The notes: generated from the sequence alone by a model not told the origin. A DNA stretch of 64,000 bases from CADCVQ01 sp038260305 (GCA_038260305.1 JBBSNY010000010.1:1-64000); one strand, 5' to 3'. Positions 24,438 through 32,839 are shown, counted from the first letter of the stretch. Numbers and translations are program-made.

Positions 24438-25411
24438 TCAGCCGCGCAGCTTCGCGAGCTGGCGCTTGAGCTCGGCGAACGCCGGCCGCGGCTTGCCGTC
24501 CGAGCCGATGAAGGCCGAGTCCCAGCTGTCGCGCGGCGTCGACGAGTCCCAGTGGTAGAAGTAGATGCGCGTGATCCGCTTGCTCACGCGCGCGAGCTTG
24601 CGGAAGATGAACTTTGTCGCGTGGGCGGCGTGGACCTTGCCCTGCGCGAGCTTGATCTTCGAGCCGTTTCGCCGCGCGACGAGGCCGCCGATCTCCGTCA
24701 ACCAGACCTCCCCGGGGACGGCCCGAAGCAGCGCCTTCGTGCGCGTCGTGTGCGCGCGGTTCGCGTCGATGTAGTCGTGCAGGCCCCAGTACTTCGGCTC
24801 GACCTTCGCCGCGCGCCGGAACGCGCGCGCCCACGAAACCGCGTTGTTCTGGTCGAGCAGGTCGGCCGCCAGCACCTCGCAGCCCGGGCAGTTCTTGCGA
24901 ATCGCGTCGAAGTACGCGACCACGAGCTTGGGCTTGCGGCACGTCCCGGTCCCGCACTGGTTGGCTTCGTTCCAGGCCGAGTACGTCTTGATGTCCGGAT
25001 AGCGCGCTCGGAACGTGAGGAACTGAGCCTTGAGGCGGCGGCCGTCGGCGGCTTGCGGCCGCTCGGCCCCGTCGGGCGGGCGAACGTCAGCAGCGGCTGT
25101 GCGTCCATCGAACGCGCCCCCGCCACCCACTCGTCCAGCCGAGCGGTCTCGTCCGGCGACTTCAACGCATCCCAGGCGACCGAGCGGCGGGCGTAGCCCA
25201 GACCGAGGCCGCGCAGCCGCGCGTCCGCGAACCCCGAAGCCTTCTGGTCGGCGATCCCGACCTTCACGTGGAGCCTGCCAGTCACCGGACTCAGGCGAGC
25301 GGCGTCCGCGACGGAGGCCGACAGCACGAAGAACGCCCCGACGACGGCGAACACGCAACGAGCACTCCGGTGCGGCGAGGCGACCATCGCGCCGCAGACT
25401 AGCCCCGCCAT
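24438..25411 (-). pseudogene. Secreted glycoside-hydrolase-like (TIM barrel) gene with a frameshift
   Basis: The N-terminal frame gives a signal peptide (FAVVGAFFVLSASVADA) and the barrel start LHVKVGIADQKASGF...SVAWDALKSPDETARLDEW, then PLLTFARPTGPSGRKPPTA. Near 25035-25055 the coding frame switches, and the C-terminal frame continues LKAQFLTFRARYPDIKTYSA, WNEAN (probable acid/base Glu), YWGLHDYIDANRAHT, WLTEIGG (probable nucleophile Glu) and YFYHWDSSTPRDSW to the end. Joined, the protein is ~320 residues, like GH5/GH39-type glycosidases common in Thermoleophilia. A single indel in a GCC-rich run separates the halves: decay or a sequence error. Starts at 25411 or 25387 are possible. Confidence 0.65.
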
Positions 25412-25466
25412 CCTCTGCCGCACCCCACCTGGCGCGCAAACCCAGCATCTCCGGGGCTTCCGACAG

Positions 25467-25537
25467 CGGGGGACCCAGGAATCGAACCTGGCGTTGCGGT
25501 TTTGGAGACCGCCGTGTTACCGATACACTAGTCCCCC
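25467..25537 (-). tRNA. tRNA-Trp (CCA)
   Basis: Minus-strand 71-nt cloverleaf: acceptor GGGGGAC/GTCCCCC, anticodon stem GCGGT/ACCGC with loop CTCCAAA (anticodon CCA), T arm CCAGGTTCGATTCCTGG. It is not next to secE/nusG, where actinobacterial tRNA-Trp is often found. Confidence 0.92.
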
Positions 25538-25786
25538 TCGCGGGCCGCGCATTGTAGATGGCGCCCCGACGGCGAGCATCGACCCGATGCCTCTGGAGCC
25601 TGACCCGCAGGGACTTCGTCGGTGTTCTCCTCCCGACCTGTCGGCGCGTGCGCAGCGTACCCGACGACCCCGCCGCGAGAAGTCCATGCATCGGGTAGCT
25701 CCTGCCATGGCGCCCGCTACCCTCCAGGTAGATCATTGCGCATGCAACCACTTTGACCCGACGACCACCGACCCAAGGGGAACCCC

Positions 25787-26338
25787 ATGAGCGCCACCAC
25801 CACCACCGCACTGCCGACTGGCACCTGGAACGTCGACCTCGCCCACTCCCACGTCACGTTCAGCGTCCGCCACATCGGCATCTCGAAGGTGCGCGGCGAG
25901 TTCGCCGCCTACGAGGGCCAACTCGTCATCGCCGAGGACGGCACCGTCACGGCCTCGGGCTCGGTTGATGTCGGCTCGATCGACACCCGCGATGCCAATC
26001 GCGACGGGCACCTTCAGTCGGCGGACTTCTTCGACGTCGAAAACAACCCGAAGATCACGTTCCAGTCGACCTCGATCAGCGCGATCGACGACGAGACCTA
26101 CGAGATCACCGGCGACCTGACGATGCACGGCGAGACGAAGCCGATCACGCTCAAGGCCGAGCTCGGCGGCACCGAGACCGACGCCTTCGGCGCGGAGCGC
26201 GTCGGTCTCGACATCACCGGCGAGATCAGCCGCGGCGACTTCGGCATGAAGTTCAACATGGCGCTTGGCAGCGGCAACGTCGTCGTCAGCGACAAGGTCA
26301 AGGTCGAGCTCGACATCTCGGCGATCAAGGCCTCCTAG
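25787..26338 (+). CDS. YceI-family lipid-binding-like protein
   Basis: Protein of 183 residues with the YceI lipocalin-like barrel, which in characterised members binds polyisoprenoid chains. Family marks: GTWNVDLAHSHVTFSVRHIG near residue 12, VTASGSVDVGSIDTRDANRD, GHLQSADFFDVENNPKITFQ and the C-terminal DLTMHGETKPITL. There is no signal peptide, so this copy is cytosolic, unlike the periplasmic E. coli protein. The ATG at 25787 has AAGGGG seven bases upstream. Usual family length. Neighbours give no metabolic clue. Confidence 0.92.
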   Translation: MSATTTTALPTGTWNVDLAHSHVTFSVRHIGISKVRGEFAAYEGQLVIAEDGTVTASGSVDVGSIDTRDANRDGHLQSADFFDVENNPKITFQSTSISAIDDETYEITGDLTMHGETKPITLKAELGGTETDAFGAERVGLDITGEISRGDFGMKFNMALGSGNVVVSDKVKVELDISAIKAS

Positions 26339-26400
26339 AGCCTCGGCGTGCCGGGCGTCAGACTGCACTCGGTGGACCTCCCTCCTCCTCCCTCCGAGCG

Positions 26401-27336
26401 TTGAGCGTCCGGCGCGCCGACCACGCCCCCGCCGCGCCCGCGACCGACGGGCGCGGCGACGGGCGTCTCACGCTCGACCGGCTCACGCGGCCGCAGGACC
26501 CGGTCGAGGTCGTCCTCTTCGACACCCTCGACGTCGGCAGCGACGGCGTCGACGGCATCCGTGAGCCCCATCGCCACGACTACCACGAGCTCATCTGGAC
26601 GCATGCGGGCTCGGGGCATCACCTGCTCGACAACCGCACCGTCCCCGTCGTGGCCGGCACGATCACGGTCATCGGCCGCGGCCAGGTGCACGTCTTCGAA
26701 CGCGCCGAGGGCCTGCGCGGGGCCGCCGTGCGCTTCGGCGAGGAGCTCCTGCACGAGGGCCCGATCGCGCGTGCCGACCCCGCCTGGCTGCTCGGCGGCT
26801 GCGGCGGCTGGAACGTCACCGTTCCGCGCAGCCACTACAGCGCGCTGGAGGCAATGATCGGCGCGCTCGCCGCGGAGACGAAGGGCCCCCTCGACGCCCG
26901 CAGCGCCGACCTCCAGCGCCACCTGCTGTCGGTCCTGCTGCTGTGGATCGAGCGCTGGTACGACGGTGAGCGCACCGAGCGCCGCGACGGCAACGACGCC
27001 GCGCTCGAACTCTTTCGTCGCTTCTCGCGCGTGCTCGAACGCGATTTCGCCGCCCACCACGACGCCGGCCACTACGCCGACGCACTGGCGATGCCGCCGG
27101 CGGCGCTGTCGCACGCGCTCAGCCAGGTCGTCGGGCGCTCGACGAAGGAGCTCGTCACCGACCGGGTGATGATGGAGGCGACGCGCCTGCTGACGTTCAC
27201 GGATCGCACGATCGGCGAGGTCGCCTTCCAGACCGGCTTCGGCGACCCGCTGTACTTCTCGCGCGCGTTCAAGCGCCACACCGGTGAGCCGCCGACGGCG
27301 TTTCGCGACCGTACGCGCGGCGTAGCTCCGGCGTGA
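26401..27336 (+). CDS. AraC-family transcriptional regulator
   Basis: Regulator of 311 residues. The N-terminal cupin sensor (REPHRHDYHELIWTHAGSGHH, TVPVVAGTITVIGRGQVHVF) should bind a small ligand; the C-terminal ~100 residues are the AraC double helix-turn-helix, with HYADALAMPPAALSHALSQVV as the first and TIGEVAFQTGFGDPLYFSRA plus FKRHTGEPPTAFR as the second. The TTG at 26401 is the most upstream start that keeps coding character. It lies just upstream of, and on the same strand as, a double-VOC dioxygenase gene whose leader holds an inverted repeat. That gene is the likely target (inference from proximity). Confidence 0.88.
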   Translation: MSVRRADHAPAAPATDGRGDGRLTLDRLTRPQDPVEVVLFDTLDVGSDGVDGIREPHRHDYHELIWTHAGSGHHLLDNRTVPVVAGTITVIGRGQVHVFERAEGLRGAAVRFGEELLHEGPIARADPAWLLGGCGGWNVTVPRSHYSALEAMIGALAAETKGPLDARSADLQRHLLSVLLLWIERWYDGERTERRDGNDAALELFRRFSRVLERDFAAHHDAGHYADALAMPPAALSHALSQVVGRSTKELVTDRVMMEATRLLTFTDRTIGEVAFQTGFGDPLYFSRAFKRHTGEPPTAFRDRTRGVAPA

Positions 27337-27407
27337 ACCAAGCCGTTCCCGGCTCCGTCCCCGGTCCTCCGGAGACCCCGAGCCGCCGCCGCGAGCGAGG
27401 CGCCACG

Positions 27408-27432
27408 CGATGTCCATGCATCCGCGACATCG
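27408..27432. promoter_or_regulatory. Inverted repeat upstream of the VOC dioxygenase gene
   Basis: CGATGTC (27408-27414) and GACATCG (27426-27432), 7-bp perfect arms with an 11-bp spacer, centred 53 bp before the dioxygenase ATG. It suits a dimeric regulator such as a MarR or TetR type. The AraC protein just upstream is the only regulator encoded nearby, though AraC proteins usually prefer direct repeats. Confidence 0.4.
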
Positions 27433-27472
27433 AGCCATGGAACATCGCTCCCTCGAAGCGGAGGATGTTGGC

Positions 27473-28381
27473 ATGAGCACAACCACGACCCCCACAGAAC
27501 AGATCGTTCCGACCCTCCCCGACACGCTGCGCCTCGGCCCGACGCACCTCACCGTCTCCAACCTCGACGGCTCGATCGCCTTCTACGAGCGCACGCTCGG
27601 CCTCCAGGTCCACGCCCGCAGCGCCGACGCGGCGTCGCTCGGCAGCGGCGGCGAGGACCTGCTCGTCCTCACCGGCGTGCCCGGCGCCGGACTCGGCGGG
27701 CGCCACGCCGGCCTGTACCACTACGCCCTGCTGTACCCCACGCGCGCGGACCTCGCGCGCGCCATCGTGCGCCTCGCCGAGACGGGCACCCGCATCGAGG
27801 GCGCATCGGACCACGGCGTCTCCGAGGCGATCTACCTGCGCGACCCCGACGACAACGGCATCGAGCTCTACGTCGACCGCCCGCGCGCGGACTGGCCGGC
27901 GCCGCGCCACCCCGACGAGCGCGTCGCGATGTACACGATCGCGCTCGACATGGCGGCGCTGCTGGAGACCGTCCATGGCGAGGCGCCGCAGCCCGTCGCG
28001 GGCCCCGGCATCCGCACCGGCCATCTGCACCTCCACGTCGCGAACGTCGAGCGCGGACTCGCCTTCTACCGCGACGTGCTCGGCTTCGAGATCATGGTGC
28101 AACTGCCCTCGGCGGTGTTCATGTCGGCCGGCGGCTACCACCATCACGTCGGCTGCAACGTCTGGCTCGGCAACGACGTCAAGCCGCGCCCGGAGAACAG
28201 CGCCGGGCTGCGCCAGTGGACCGTCTACCTCGCGACCGCGGCGGACGTCGAGGCCGTGCGCGCCCGCGTCGAGGCGGCGGGGCTGGCGCTGGAGGATCAC
28301 GGCAACGGCTTCCTCACGCGCGATCCGTCGCAGACCGCGGTCGTCTTCGAGGTGGCGCCCGACCAGGCAGCGACCGCGTAG
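27473..28381 (+). CDS. Double VOC-domain protein (catechol 2,3-dioxygenase-like)
   Basis: Protein of 302 residues with two vicinal-oxygen-chelate modules, like CatE/YfiE extradiol dioxygenases that cleave catechols next to the hydroxyls with Fe(II). Module 1 (residues ~20-150) starts GPTHLTVSNLDGSIAFYERT and ends DPDDNGIELYVDRP. Module 2 (~180-295) starts TGHLHLHVANVERGLAFYRD, includes GGYHHHVGCNVW and ends AVVFEVAP. Likely metal ligands are His in LTVSN/HLHLHV, HHH and the Glu of IELY/VFEV. GGAGG lies eight bases before the ATG at 27473. The natural substrate is unknown; the AraC gene upstream suggests inducible use. Confidence 0.88.
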   Translation: MSTTTTPTEQIVPTLPDTLRLGPTHLTVSNLDGSIAFYERTLGLQVHARSADAASLGSGGEDLLVLTGVPGAGLGGRHAGLYHYALLYPTRADLARAIVRLAETGTRIEGASDHGVSEAIYLRDPDDNGIELYVDRPRADWPAPRHPDERVAMYTIALDMAALLETVHGEAPQPVAGPGIRTGHLHLHVANVERGLAFYRDVLGFEIMVQLPSAVFMSAGGYHHHVGCNVWLGNDVKPRPENSAGLRQWTVYLATAADVEAVRARVEAAGLALEDHGNGFLTRDPSQTAVVFEVAPDQAATA

Positions 28382-28464
28382 GCCGCGGCGCGACCTTTGC
28401 TCGCCGTCGTCGTTGCCTTCGTGCAGATGACCGCGCAGTCACCACTCCGCATTGAGGAGCACCC

Positions 28465-28767
28465 ATGAAGACCGCTGTCCTGACGATCCTCGCCACCGTT
28501 GCGTTCATGGGGCTGTATGCCGCCCCCGGAATCGCCGCGGTCCGCGACTGCCACACGTACTCCGACAAGCCGAACACGCTGATCAGCTCGGCGCGCAACA
28601 TGACCTGTGGCCAAGCGGTGCGGGTCATGCGCGGCTATCACGGCCAGATCTCCCGCCGCTTCCATGTGGCTCGCTTCACCTGCATCCGTCAGAGCGGCGG
28701 GCAGTTCGGCGGGCAGTGGCGTTGCTCGGCGGGCGGGAAAGCGTTTCGCTTCGAGTTCAAGGACTGA
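28465..28767 (+). CDS. Small secreted cysteine-containing protein
   Basis: Protein of 100 residues. MKTAVLTILATVAFMGLYAA and GIAA form a signal peptide with cleavage near residue 24. The mature part has four Cys (VRDCHTYS, MTCGQA, FTCIRQ, WRCSAGGKAFRFEF), enough for two disulfides. The layout (Cys near the N-terminus, C-x-x-A-V-R helix, then W-x-C-x-x-G-K-A-F-R-F at the end) is one I associate with small exported Thermoleophilia proteins of unknown role. The ATG at 28465 follows GGAGCACCC. The function is unknown. Confidence 0.75.
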   Translation: MKTAVLTILATVAFMGLYAAPGIAAVRDCHTYSDKPNTLISSARNMTCGQAVRVMRGYHGQISRRFHVARFTCIRQSGGQFGGQWRCSAGGKAFRFEFKD

Positions 28768-28899
28768 GTCCTTCGCGGCGGCGGCCCGTCAGGCCGCGAG
28801 CGCGGGCCGCTCAAGCGCGGTCCGCGTGCGCCGGCGAGGCTAGCCGACGGGCGCCCGCGCCGAACGTTGTGTGAGCACCTGCACACGTCGCGGCGGTGG

Positions 28900-29084
28900 T
28901 CACGCCTCGAGCTGTCCGAACGCCGCCAGCAGCACGGCGTTCACGCCCGCGACGGCGGCGAACAGGCCGGCGGCCAGCGGGCGCCGACGCTCGCGCCGCC
29001 GTAGGCGAGCGCCGCGAGCGCGGCGAGCTCGAGGACGAACTTCAGCGCGAGGTTCGCTGCCCTGATCGCCGCCATGTTCCACAT
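28900..29084 (-). pseudogene. DUF2568 (YrdB-like) membrane protein with its middle deleted
   Basis: Begins at ATG 29084 with MWNMAAIRAANLALKFVLEL then AALAALAYGG, the conserved N-terminal helix of DUF2568. Near 28985 the frame changes and RPLAAGLFAAVAGVNAVLLA plus AFGQLEA follows, which matches the conserved last helix of the same family. The two middle helices, about 45-50 residues, are gone. The join is out of frame, so no intact product forms. Family members are ~110-residue proteins with four helices and unknown function. Confidence 0.6.
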
Positions 29085-29308
29085 GCTCGCTGCTACGGCG
29101 GCGGCACGCGAGGGCGGAGAGGCCGCCGGACGCGCTCGCGCTGCAGGGCAGCGAGGGCTCCGAGCGCGACCTGCGAGTCGTGTCGCATGGGCGTCTGCTT
29201 GACACCCCGATCCGGGAGCCCATGCGTTCGGGGATCTGCGGCCAGCGCGGACGTTCGCGGTGCGCGGCGCCGACAGGCACGGCTGGAGCCGTGCCAATCA
29301 GCACCAAA

Positions 29309-29390
29309 TGCGGGCGGAGGGACTCGAACCCCCATAGCTTTCGCCACCGGCACCTAAAGCCGGCGTGTCTACCAATTCCACCACGCCCGC
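29309..29390 (-). tRNA. tRNA-Leu (TAG)
   Basis: Minus-strand 82-nt type II tRNA: acceptor GCGGGCG/CGCCCGC, anticodon loop TTTAGGT within CCGGC...GCCGG (anticodon TAG), long variable arm TGGCGAAAGCTA, T arm GGGGGTTCGAGTCCCTC. Confidence 0.92.
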
Positions 29391-29448
29391 AAGGTCGCCT
29401 GCCGGGGCCGCTCCCCCTCGGTCACGGGATTGTATGTTGGCTGACGGC

Positions 29449-29913
29449 ATGGCCCATCGAGCGACGGTCATCGAGCATCCCAACCGCGACGCGCCGGCGT
29501 CGCGCGCCACGCAGGCGGCGGTCGTCGCGCTCCTGCTCGCGAGCGCGGCCGTGCTCGTGATCGTCACGGTCGGCGGCTGGTCGCGCATCCAGGGCGCGAA
29601 GTCGGTGCAGATCGCGTTCATCCTCGTGTATGTCGCGATGGCGTTCTACGTCGGACGCTGGCGCAGCGGCGTGCTGCCGGTCGCCGCGGCGTTCGCGATC
29701 GTGCTCGCGATGTTCGCCGCGATCAGCGCGCCCGGCTGGTTCGCACGCAACGGGACGGGCTTCGATGACCCGCTGCTCGACGCGGGCCTCGTCGGCGTCC
29801 TGACCGTGCTGCTCGTGCCGCTGCAGATCGCGCTGATCCTGTTCGCGGCGCGCGGCTTCTCGCAGCGCTGGAGCGTCGAGGTCGAGCGCCCCGCGGGTGC
29901 CGCGCTCGCGTAA
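29449..29913 (+). CDS. Four-helix membrane protein of unknown function
   Basis: Protein of about 154 residues with four predicted membrane segments: AAVVALLLASAAVLVIVTVG (~22-42), VQIAFILVYVAMAFYVG (~52-70), VLPVAAAFAIVLAMFAAISA (~76-96) and VGVLTVLLVPLQIALILFAA (~112-132), then a short basic tail. Between helices 3 and 4 is NGTGFDDPLLDAG. No family is recognised. ATG 29449 (MAHRAT) and 29434 (MLADG) are both possible; GGGATTGTATG upstream is not a clear ribosome site. It lies between two tRNA-Leu genes. Confidence 0.7.
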   Translation: MAHRATVIEHPNRDAPASRATQAAVVALLLASAAVLVIVTVGGWSRIQGAKSVQIAFILVYVAMAFYVGRWRSGVLPVAAAFAIVLAMFAAISAPGWFARNGTGFDDPLLDAGLVGVLTVLLVPLQIALILFAARGFSQRWSVEVERPAGAALA

Positions 29914-29947
29914 CGGCCCCCGCCGGGCCTACAATCGAGCACCCCAC

Positions 29948-30031
29948 GCCCGGGTGCTGGAATTGGAATACAGGATCGGCTCAAAACCGATTGCCCGTGA
30001 GGGATTGTGGGTTCGAGTCCCACCCCGGGTA
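29948..30031 (+). tRNA. tRNA-Leu (CAA)
   Basis: Plus-strand 84-nt type II tRNA: acceptor GCCCGGG/CCCGGGT, anticodon stem ATCGG/CCGAT with loop CTCAAAA (anticodon CAA), variable arm TGCCCGTGAGGGAT, T arm GTGGGTTCGAGTCCCAC. Its 3' end is 5 bp from the end of vapC. Confidence 0.93.
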
Positions 30032-30036
30032 CTGCA

Positions 30037-30414
30037 CTACACGCTGACGAGCACCAGCCGGGGGTCGAGCGCAGCAAGATCTCCGGGATCGCTCGTCACG
30101 ACGGTATGGTCGCGAGCGCGAGCGCAAATGACGACGGACGCATCGACGATGTCGGTCGTGCCCGCGTTTGCGCAGAGCGCTCCCACGGCGCGCGCTTCCG
30201 GTTCGTCCAAAGCGATCACGCTGACGGCCTCCACCGCGAGGAATCTGGCAAGTCGGGCCTGCCGACTCGACCCCCTCCATGCCTGCGCCACGACCCCGGC
30301 CGGCACGGCGATCTCGAAGCCCGAGATCGCGGCCTCGGCGAGCAACGCCCGGAGATAGGGGTCGGCTCGTTCGATCGCGATCAGCGCACCGGTGTCGAGG
30401 GTGATGCCCGGCAA
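30037..30414 (-). CDS. vapC: VapC-type PIN-domain toxin
   Basis: PIN ribonuclease of 125 residues, expected to cleave tRNA or rRNA when freed from its antitoxin. Acidic metal-binding residues are in place: Asp in GITLDTGALIAIER near the start, Glu in FEIAVPAG/ALDEPEA, and Asp in TTDIVDASVVICA plus VTSDPGDL near the end. It starts at TTG 30414, two bases after the antitoxin stop, and its frame continues to 30037, five bases from the 3' end of tRNA-Leu. An intact, probably active toxin paired with the RHH antitoxin upstream. Confidence 0.88.
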   Translation of the reverse strand: MPGITLDTGALIAIERADPYLRALLAEAAISGFEIAVPAGVVAQAWRGSSRQARLARFLAVEAVSVIALDEPEARAVGALCANAGTTDIVDASVVICARARDHTVVTSDPGDLAALDPRLVLVSV

Positions 30415-30416
30415 GG

Positions 30417-30644
30417 TCAGTCGAGGCCGAGCGCTTGCCGCGCCCATGCCCTGTGTTCTTCGGTTGGCGGTCCCGCCTCCGCGGACATCTCCGCGAGGAG
30501 CTCGGTCAGTCCGTCGTAGCGCCGACGTTGCTGCATCGCACCGGCGATGAAGGCAGACACCGACGCCGCGCGACCGTCGGCCACGGCCTGCCGCGCGTCC
30601 TCGACGAGCTCGTCCGGGAGGCTCACGGCGATCTTGATGGTCAT
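30417..30644 (-). CDS. vapB: VapB-type ribbon-helix-helix antitoxin
   Basis: Antitoxin of 75 residues. The N-terminus MTIKIAVSLPDELVEDARQA is a ribbon-helix-helix DNA-binding arm, followed by VSAFIAGAMQQ (second helix); the C-terminal half, TEEHRAWARQALGLD, is the flexible part that wraps the toxin. It should repress its own promoter as a dimer. The ATG at 30644 has no Shine-Dalgarno but sits six bases after TATGCT, so translation is probably leaderless. The gap to the upstream IMPase gene is only 27 bp, so the promoter lies at that gene's end. Confidence 0.88.
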   Translation of the reverse strand: MTIKIAVSLPDELVEDARQAVADGRAASVSAFIAGAMQQRRRYDGLTELLAEMSAEAGPPTEEHRAWARQALGLD

Positions 30645-30661
30645 ACCGCGAGCATACCGCC
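30642..30661 (-). promoter_or_regulatory. vapBC leaderless promoter and repeated operator motif
   Basis: On the minus strand GGCGGTATGCTCGCGGTATG carries CGGTATG twice with an 11-bp period, about one helical turn. The first copy includes TATGCT, a good -10 hexamer exactly six bases before the vapB ATG; the second copy overlaps the start codon. Tandem sites spaced this way suit a ribbon-helix-helix repressor, i.e. VapB itself. Confidence 0.5.
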
Positions 30662-30671
30662 CGTGACCGGC

Positions 30672-31460
30672 CTACGTCACGAGCGACTCGAGCTCGTCGA
30701 TGAGCCCCGGCGGGGCGACGACGAGCCCGCCCGGCACGTCGCCGACGGCGTCCAGCGGGCGCACGACGAGGCCTGCGCGCTCGCACAGCAGCGCGCCCGC
30801 GGCGATGTCCCAGATGTGCACGCCGCGCTCGTAGAAGCAGTCGTAGCGCCCGGCGGCCGTCCACGCGAGGTCGAGCGCCGCGCTGCCCATGCGACGCACG
30901 TCGCGCACGACGGGCAGCAGACGCGCGACGACCGCCGCCTGCAGCTCGCGCACCGACGCCTCGTAGGCGAAGCCCGTCGCCACGAGCGAGGAAGCCAGGT
31001 CGGCCCGCGCAGAGCCGCTCAAGGGCGTGCCGTCGAGCGTCGCGGCCCCGCCGCGCTCGGCGGCGAAGATCTCGTCGCGCAGGGGATCGAAGACGACCCC
31101 CGCGAGGCCGCCGTCGGCGTCGTGGACGGCGACGCTGACGCACCACTGCGGAATGCCGAAGAGGAAGTTCACGGTGCCGTCGAGCGGGTCGACGATCCAG
31201 CGCAGCCCCTCCCCCGCCTGCGTCTCGCCGCCCTCCTCTCCGAGGATCGCGTCGCCCGGCCGCCGCAGCGCCAGGAGTTCGCGGATCGCCCGCTCGGCCT
31301 CGAGATCGGCCTGCGAGACGACGTCGGTCGCCGAGCTCTTCGTGCCGACCGCCTGCTCGCCGCCGGCGACGACCCTCAGCCGCAGCAGCTCACCGGCGGC
31401 GCGAGCGCACTCGGCCGCGACGACCCGCAGCGCGGTCGGGGTCGCGTCGCTCAAGCTCAA
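30672..31460 (-). CDS. Inositol monophosphatase-family phosphatase
   Basis: Phosphatase of 262 residues in the IMPase/FBPase-like family, which removes phosphate from inositol-1-phosphate or related sugars or PAP using two or three Mg2+. Metal sites: Glu-Glu in AILGEEGG, the signature WIVDPLDGTVNFLFGIPQWC near residue 87, and Asp in VHIWDIAAGALLCERAG near 222. In actinobacteria such enzymes serve inositol or histidinol-phosphate metabolism; which applies here is open. The TTG at 31460 overlaps the amidase stop (TTGA), implying coupled translation; TTG 31454 is an alternative. Confidence 0.88.
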   Translation of the reverse strand: MSLSDATPTALRVVAAECARAAGELLRLRVVAGGEQAVGTKSSATDVVSQADLEAERAIRELLALRRPGDAILGEEGGETQAGEGLRWIVDPLDGTVNFLFGIPQWCVSVAVHDADGGLAGVVFDPLRDEIFAAERGGAATLDGTPLSGSARADLASSLVATGFAYEASVRELQAAVVARLLPVVRDVRRMGSAALDLAWTAAGRYDCFYERGVHIWDIAAGALLCERAGLVVRPLDAVGDVPGGLVVAPPGLIDELESLVT

Positions 31461-32839
31461 GAGACCGGCGGGCGCGCGCCGGCCCACGGGCGCGCGGCTT
31501 CGATCTGTGCCGCGAGCGCAAGCAGCGTCGGCTCGGAGTCCGGGCGCCCGCAGAGCTGGACCGACAGCGGCAGGCCGCCGGCATCGAAGCCCGCCGGCAC
31601 CGCGGCCGCCGGGTTGCCGATGTGGTTCCACAGCGGGTTGAAGGCGACGAAGCCGGCCGCGCCGTTGAAGGTCCGCAGCGCGCCGGCACCCTCGAAGCGA
31701 CCCACCTTCAAGGGCGCCGCGGTCAGCGTCGGTGTCAGGACGACGTCGACGTCGTCGAAGATCGCGTTGATCCGCGCCGCGTCGCGATCCTGCGCGGCGA
31801 CCGCACGCGACAGCAGCGGCCGCGCGGCGGCGCCCATCCGCACCATCCCGCGCGTGCGCTTCTCGAGCCGCGAGCGGTCGGGCACCGTCTGGGCCTCGAG
31901 CCAGGTCCCCGCGAGGTAGCGCACGATGACGTTGCGCCCGATGAGCCCGTAGCTCGGGGAGCGCTCGACGACCTCGTGGCCGAGCGAGCGCAACAGCTCC
32001 GCGGTCTCCAGCGTCGCGCGCTTCTGGTCCTTGCCGAGCCGGGCGACCGCGCCCGGCGGGATCTTCGTCGTCAGCGCGATCTTCAGCTTGCCGGGCTCGC
32101 GGGCCGCCGCGGCGACCCACGGCTCGCCCGTCGCGACCTCGTACAGCAGCGCGCTGTCGGCGACCGAGCGGGTCAGGAAGCCGAACACGCTCAGCCCCGT
32201 CCAGACGTCGCCGAGCGGCGCCGTCGACACGCGACCGCGCTGGGTCTTCAGGCCGAACAGGCCGCAGCAGGCAGCCGGGATGCGGATCGAGCCGGCGCCG
32301 TCGGACGCCGTCGCGGCCGGAACCAGCGCGCCCGCGACCGCCGACGCCGAGCCGCCACTCGAGCCGCCCGGCGAACGCCCGAGGTCCCAGGGATTGCGGG
32401 TCGCACCGCCGTGGGCGGTCTCCGTGAAGGGCCACAGCATGAGCTCCGGCGTGCGGGTGACGCCGATCACGATCGCGCCGGCCGCGCGCAGCCGGCGCAC
32501 GAGCTCGCCGTCCTCGGTCTCCGCGGCGCCGTGCGCGTTTGAGCCACGCACGCGCGGGGTGCCCGCGACCGGCATGTCGTCCTTGACGGCGATCGGGACG
32601 CCGAGCAGCGGGCGGTCGCCGCCGCCGCGGGCGCGGCCCGTCGCCTGGTCGGCCTCGAGCAGCGCTCGCTCGGAGAAGACCACGCGAAACGCGTTGAGCT
32701 GCGGATCGAGCGCGGCGATCCGTTCGAGCGCGGTCTCGACGAGCTCGGGCGGCGTGACCTCGCCGCGGCGCACGAGCTCGGCTTGGCGCGCGACGCCGGC
32801 GAAGGCAAGATCGCGTCGCTCGCTGGAGGTGGCGGCCAT
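31457..32839 (-). CDS. Amidase (amidase-signature family)
   Basis: Amidase-signature hydrolase of 460 residues. The Ser-cisSer-Lys triad is visible: Lys in PIAVKDDMPVAG near residue 85, cis-Ser in SPGGSSGGSASAVAGALVP near 160, nucleophile Ser in GAGSIRIPAACCGLFGLK near 184. C-terminal HIGNPAAAVPAGFDAGGLPL is also typical. It could hydrolyse an amide such as indoleacetamide, nylon-type oligomers or an acylated amine; it is not GatA, since gatB/gatC are absent. The ATG at 32839 gives the standard length. It is co-transcribed with the IMPase gene by a 4-base overlap. Confidence 0.9.
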   Translation of the reverse strand: MAATSSERRDLAFAGVARQAELVRRGEVTPPELVETALERIAALDPQLNAFRVVFSERALLEADQATGRARGGGDRPLLGVPIAVKDDMPVAGTPRVRGSNAHGAAETEDGELVRRLRAAGAIVIGVTRTPELMLWPFTETAHGGATRNPWDLGRSPGGSSGGSASAVAGALVPAATASDGAGSIRIPAACCGLFGLKTQRGRVSTAPLGDVWTGLSVFGFLTRSVADSALLYEVATGEPWVAAAAREPGKLKIALTTKIPPGAVARLGKDQKRATLETAELLRSLGHEVVERSPSYGLIGRNVIVRYLAGTWLEAQTVPDRSRLEKRTRGMVRMGAAARPLLSRAVAAQDRDAARINAIFDDVDVVLTPTLTAAPLKVGRFEGAGALRTFNGAAGFVAFNPLWNHIGNPAAAVPAGFDAGGLPLSVQLCGRPDSEPTLLALAAQIEAARPWAGARPPVS

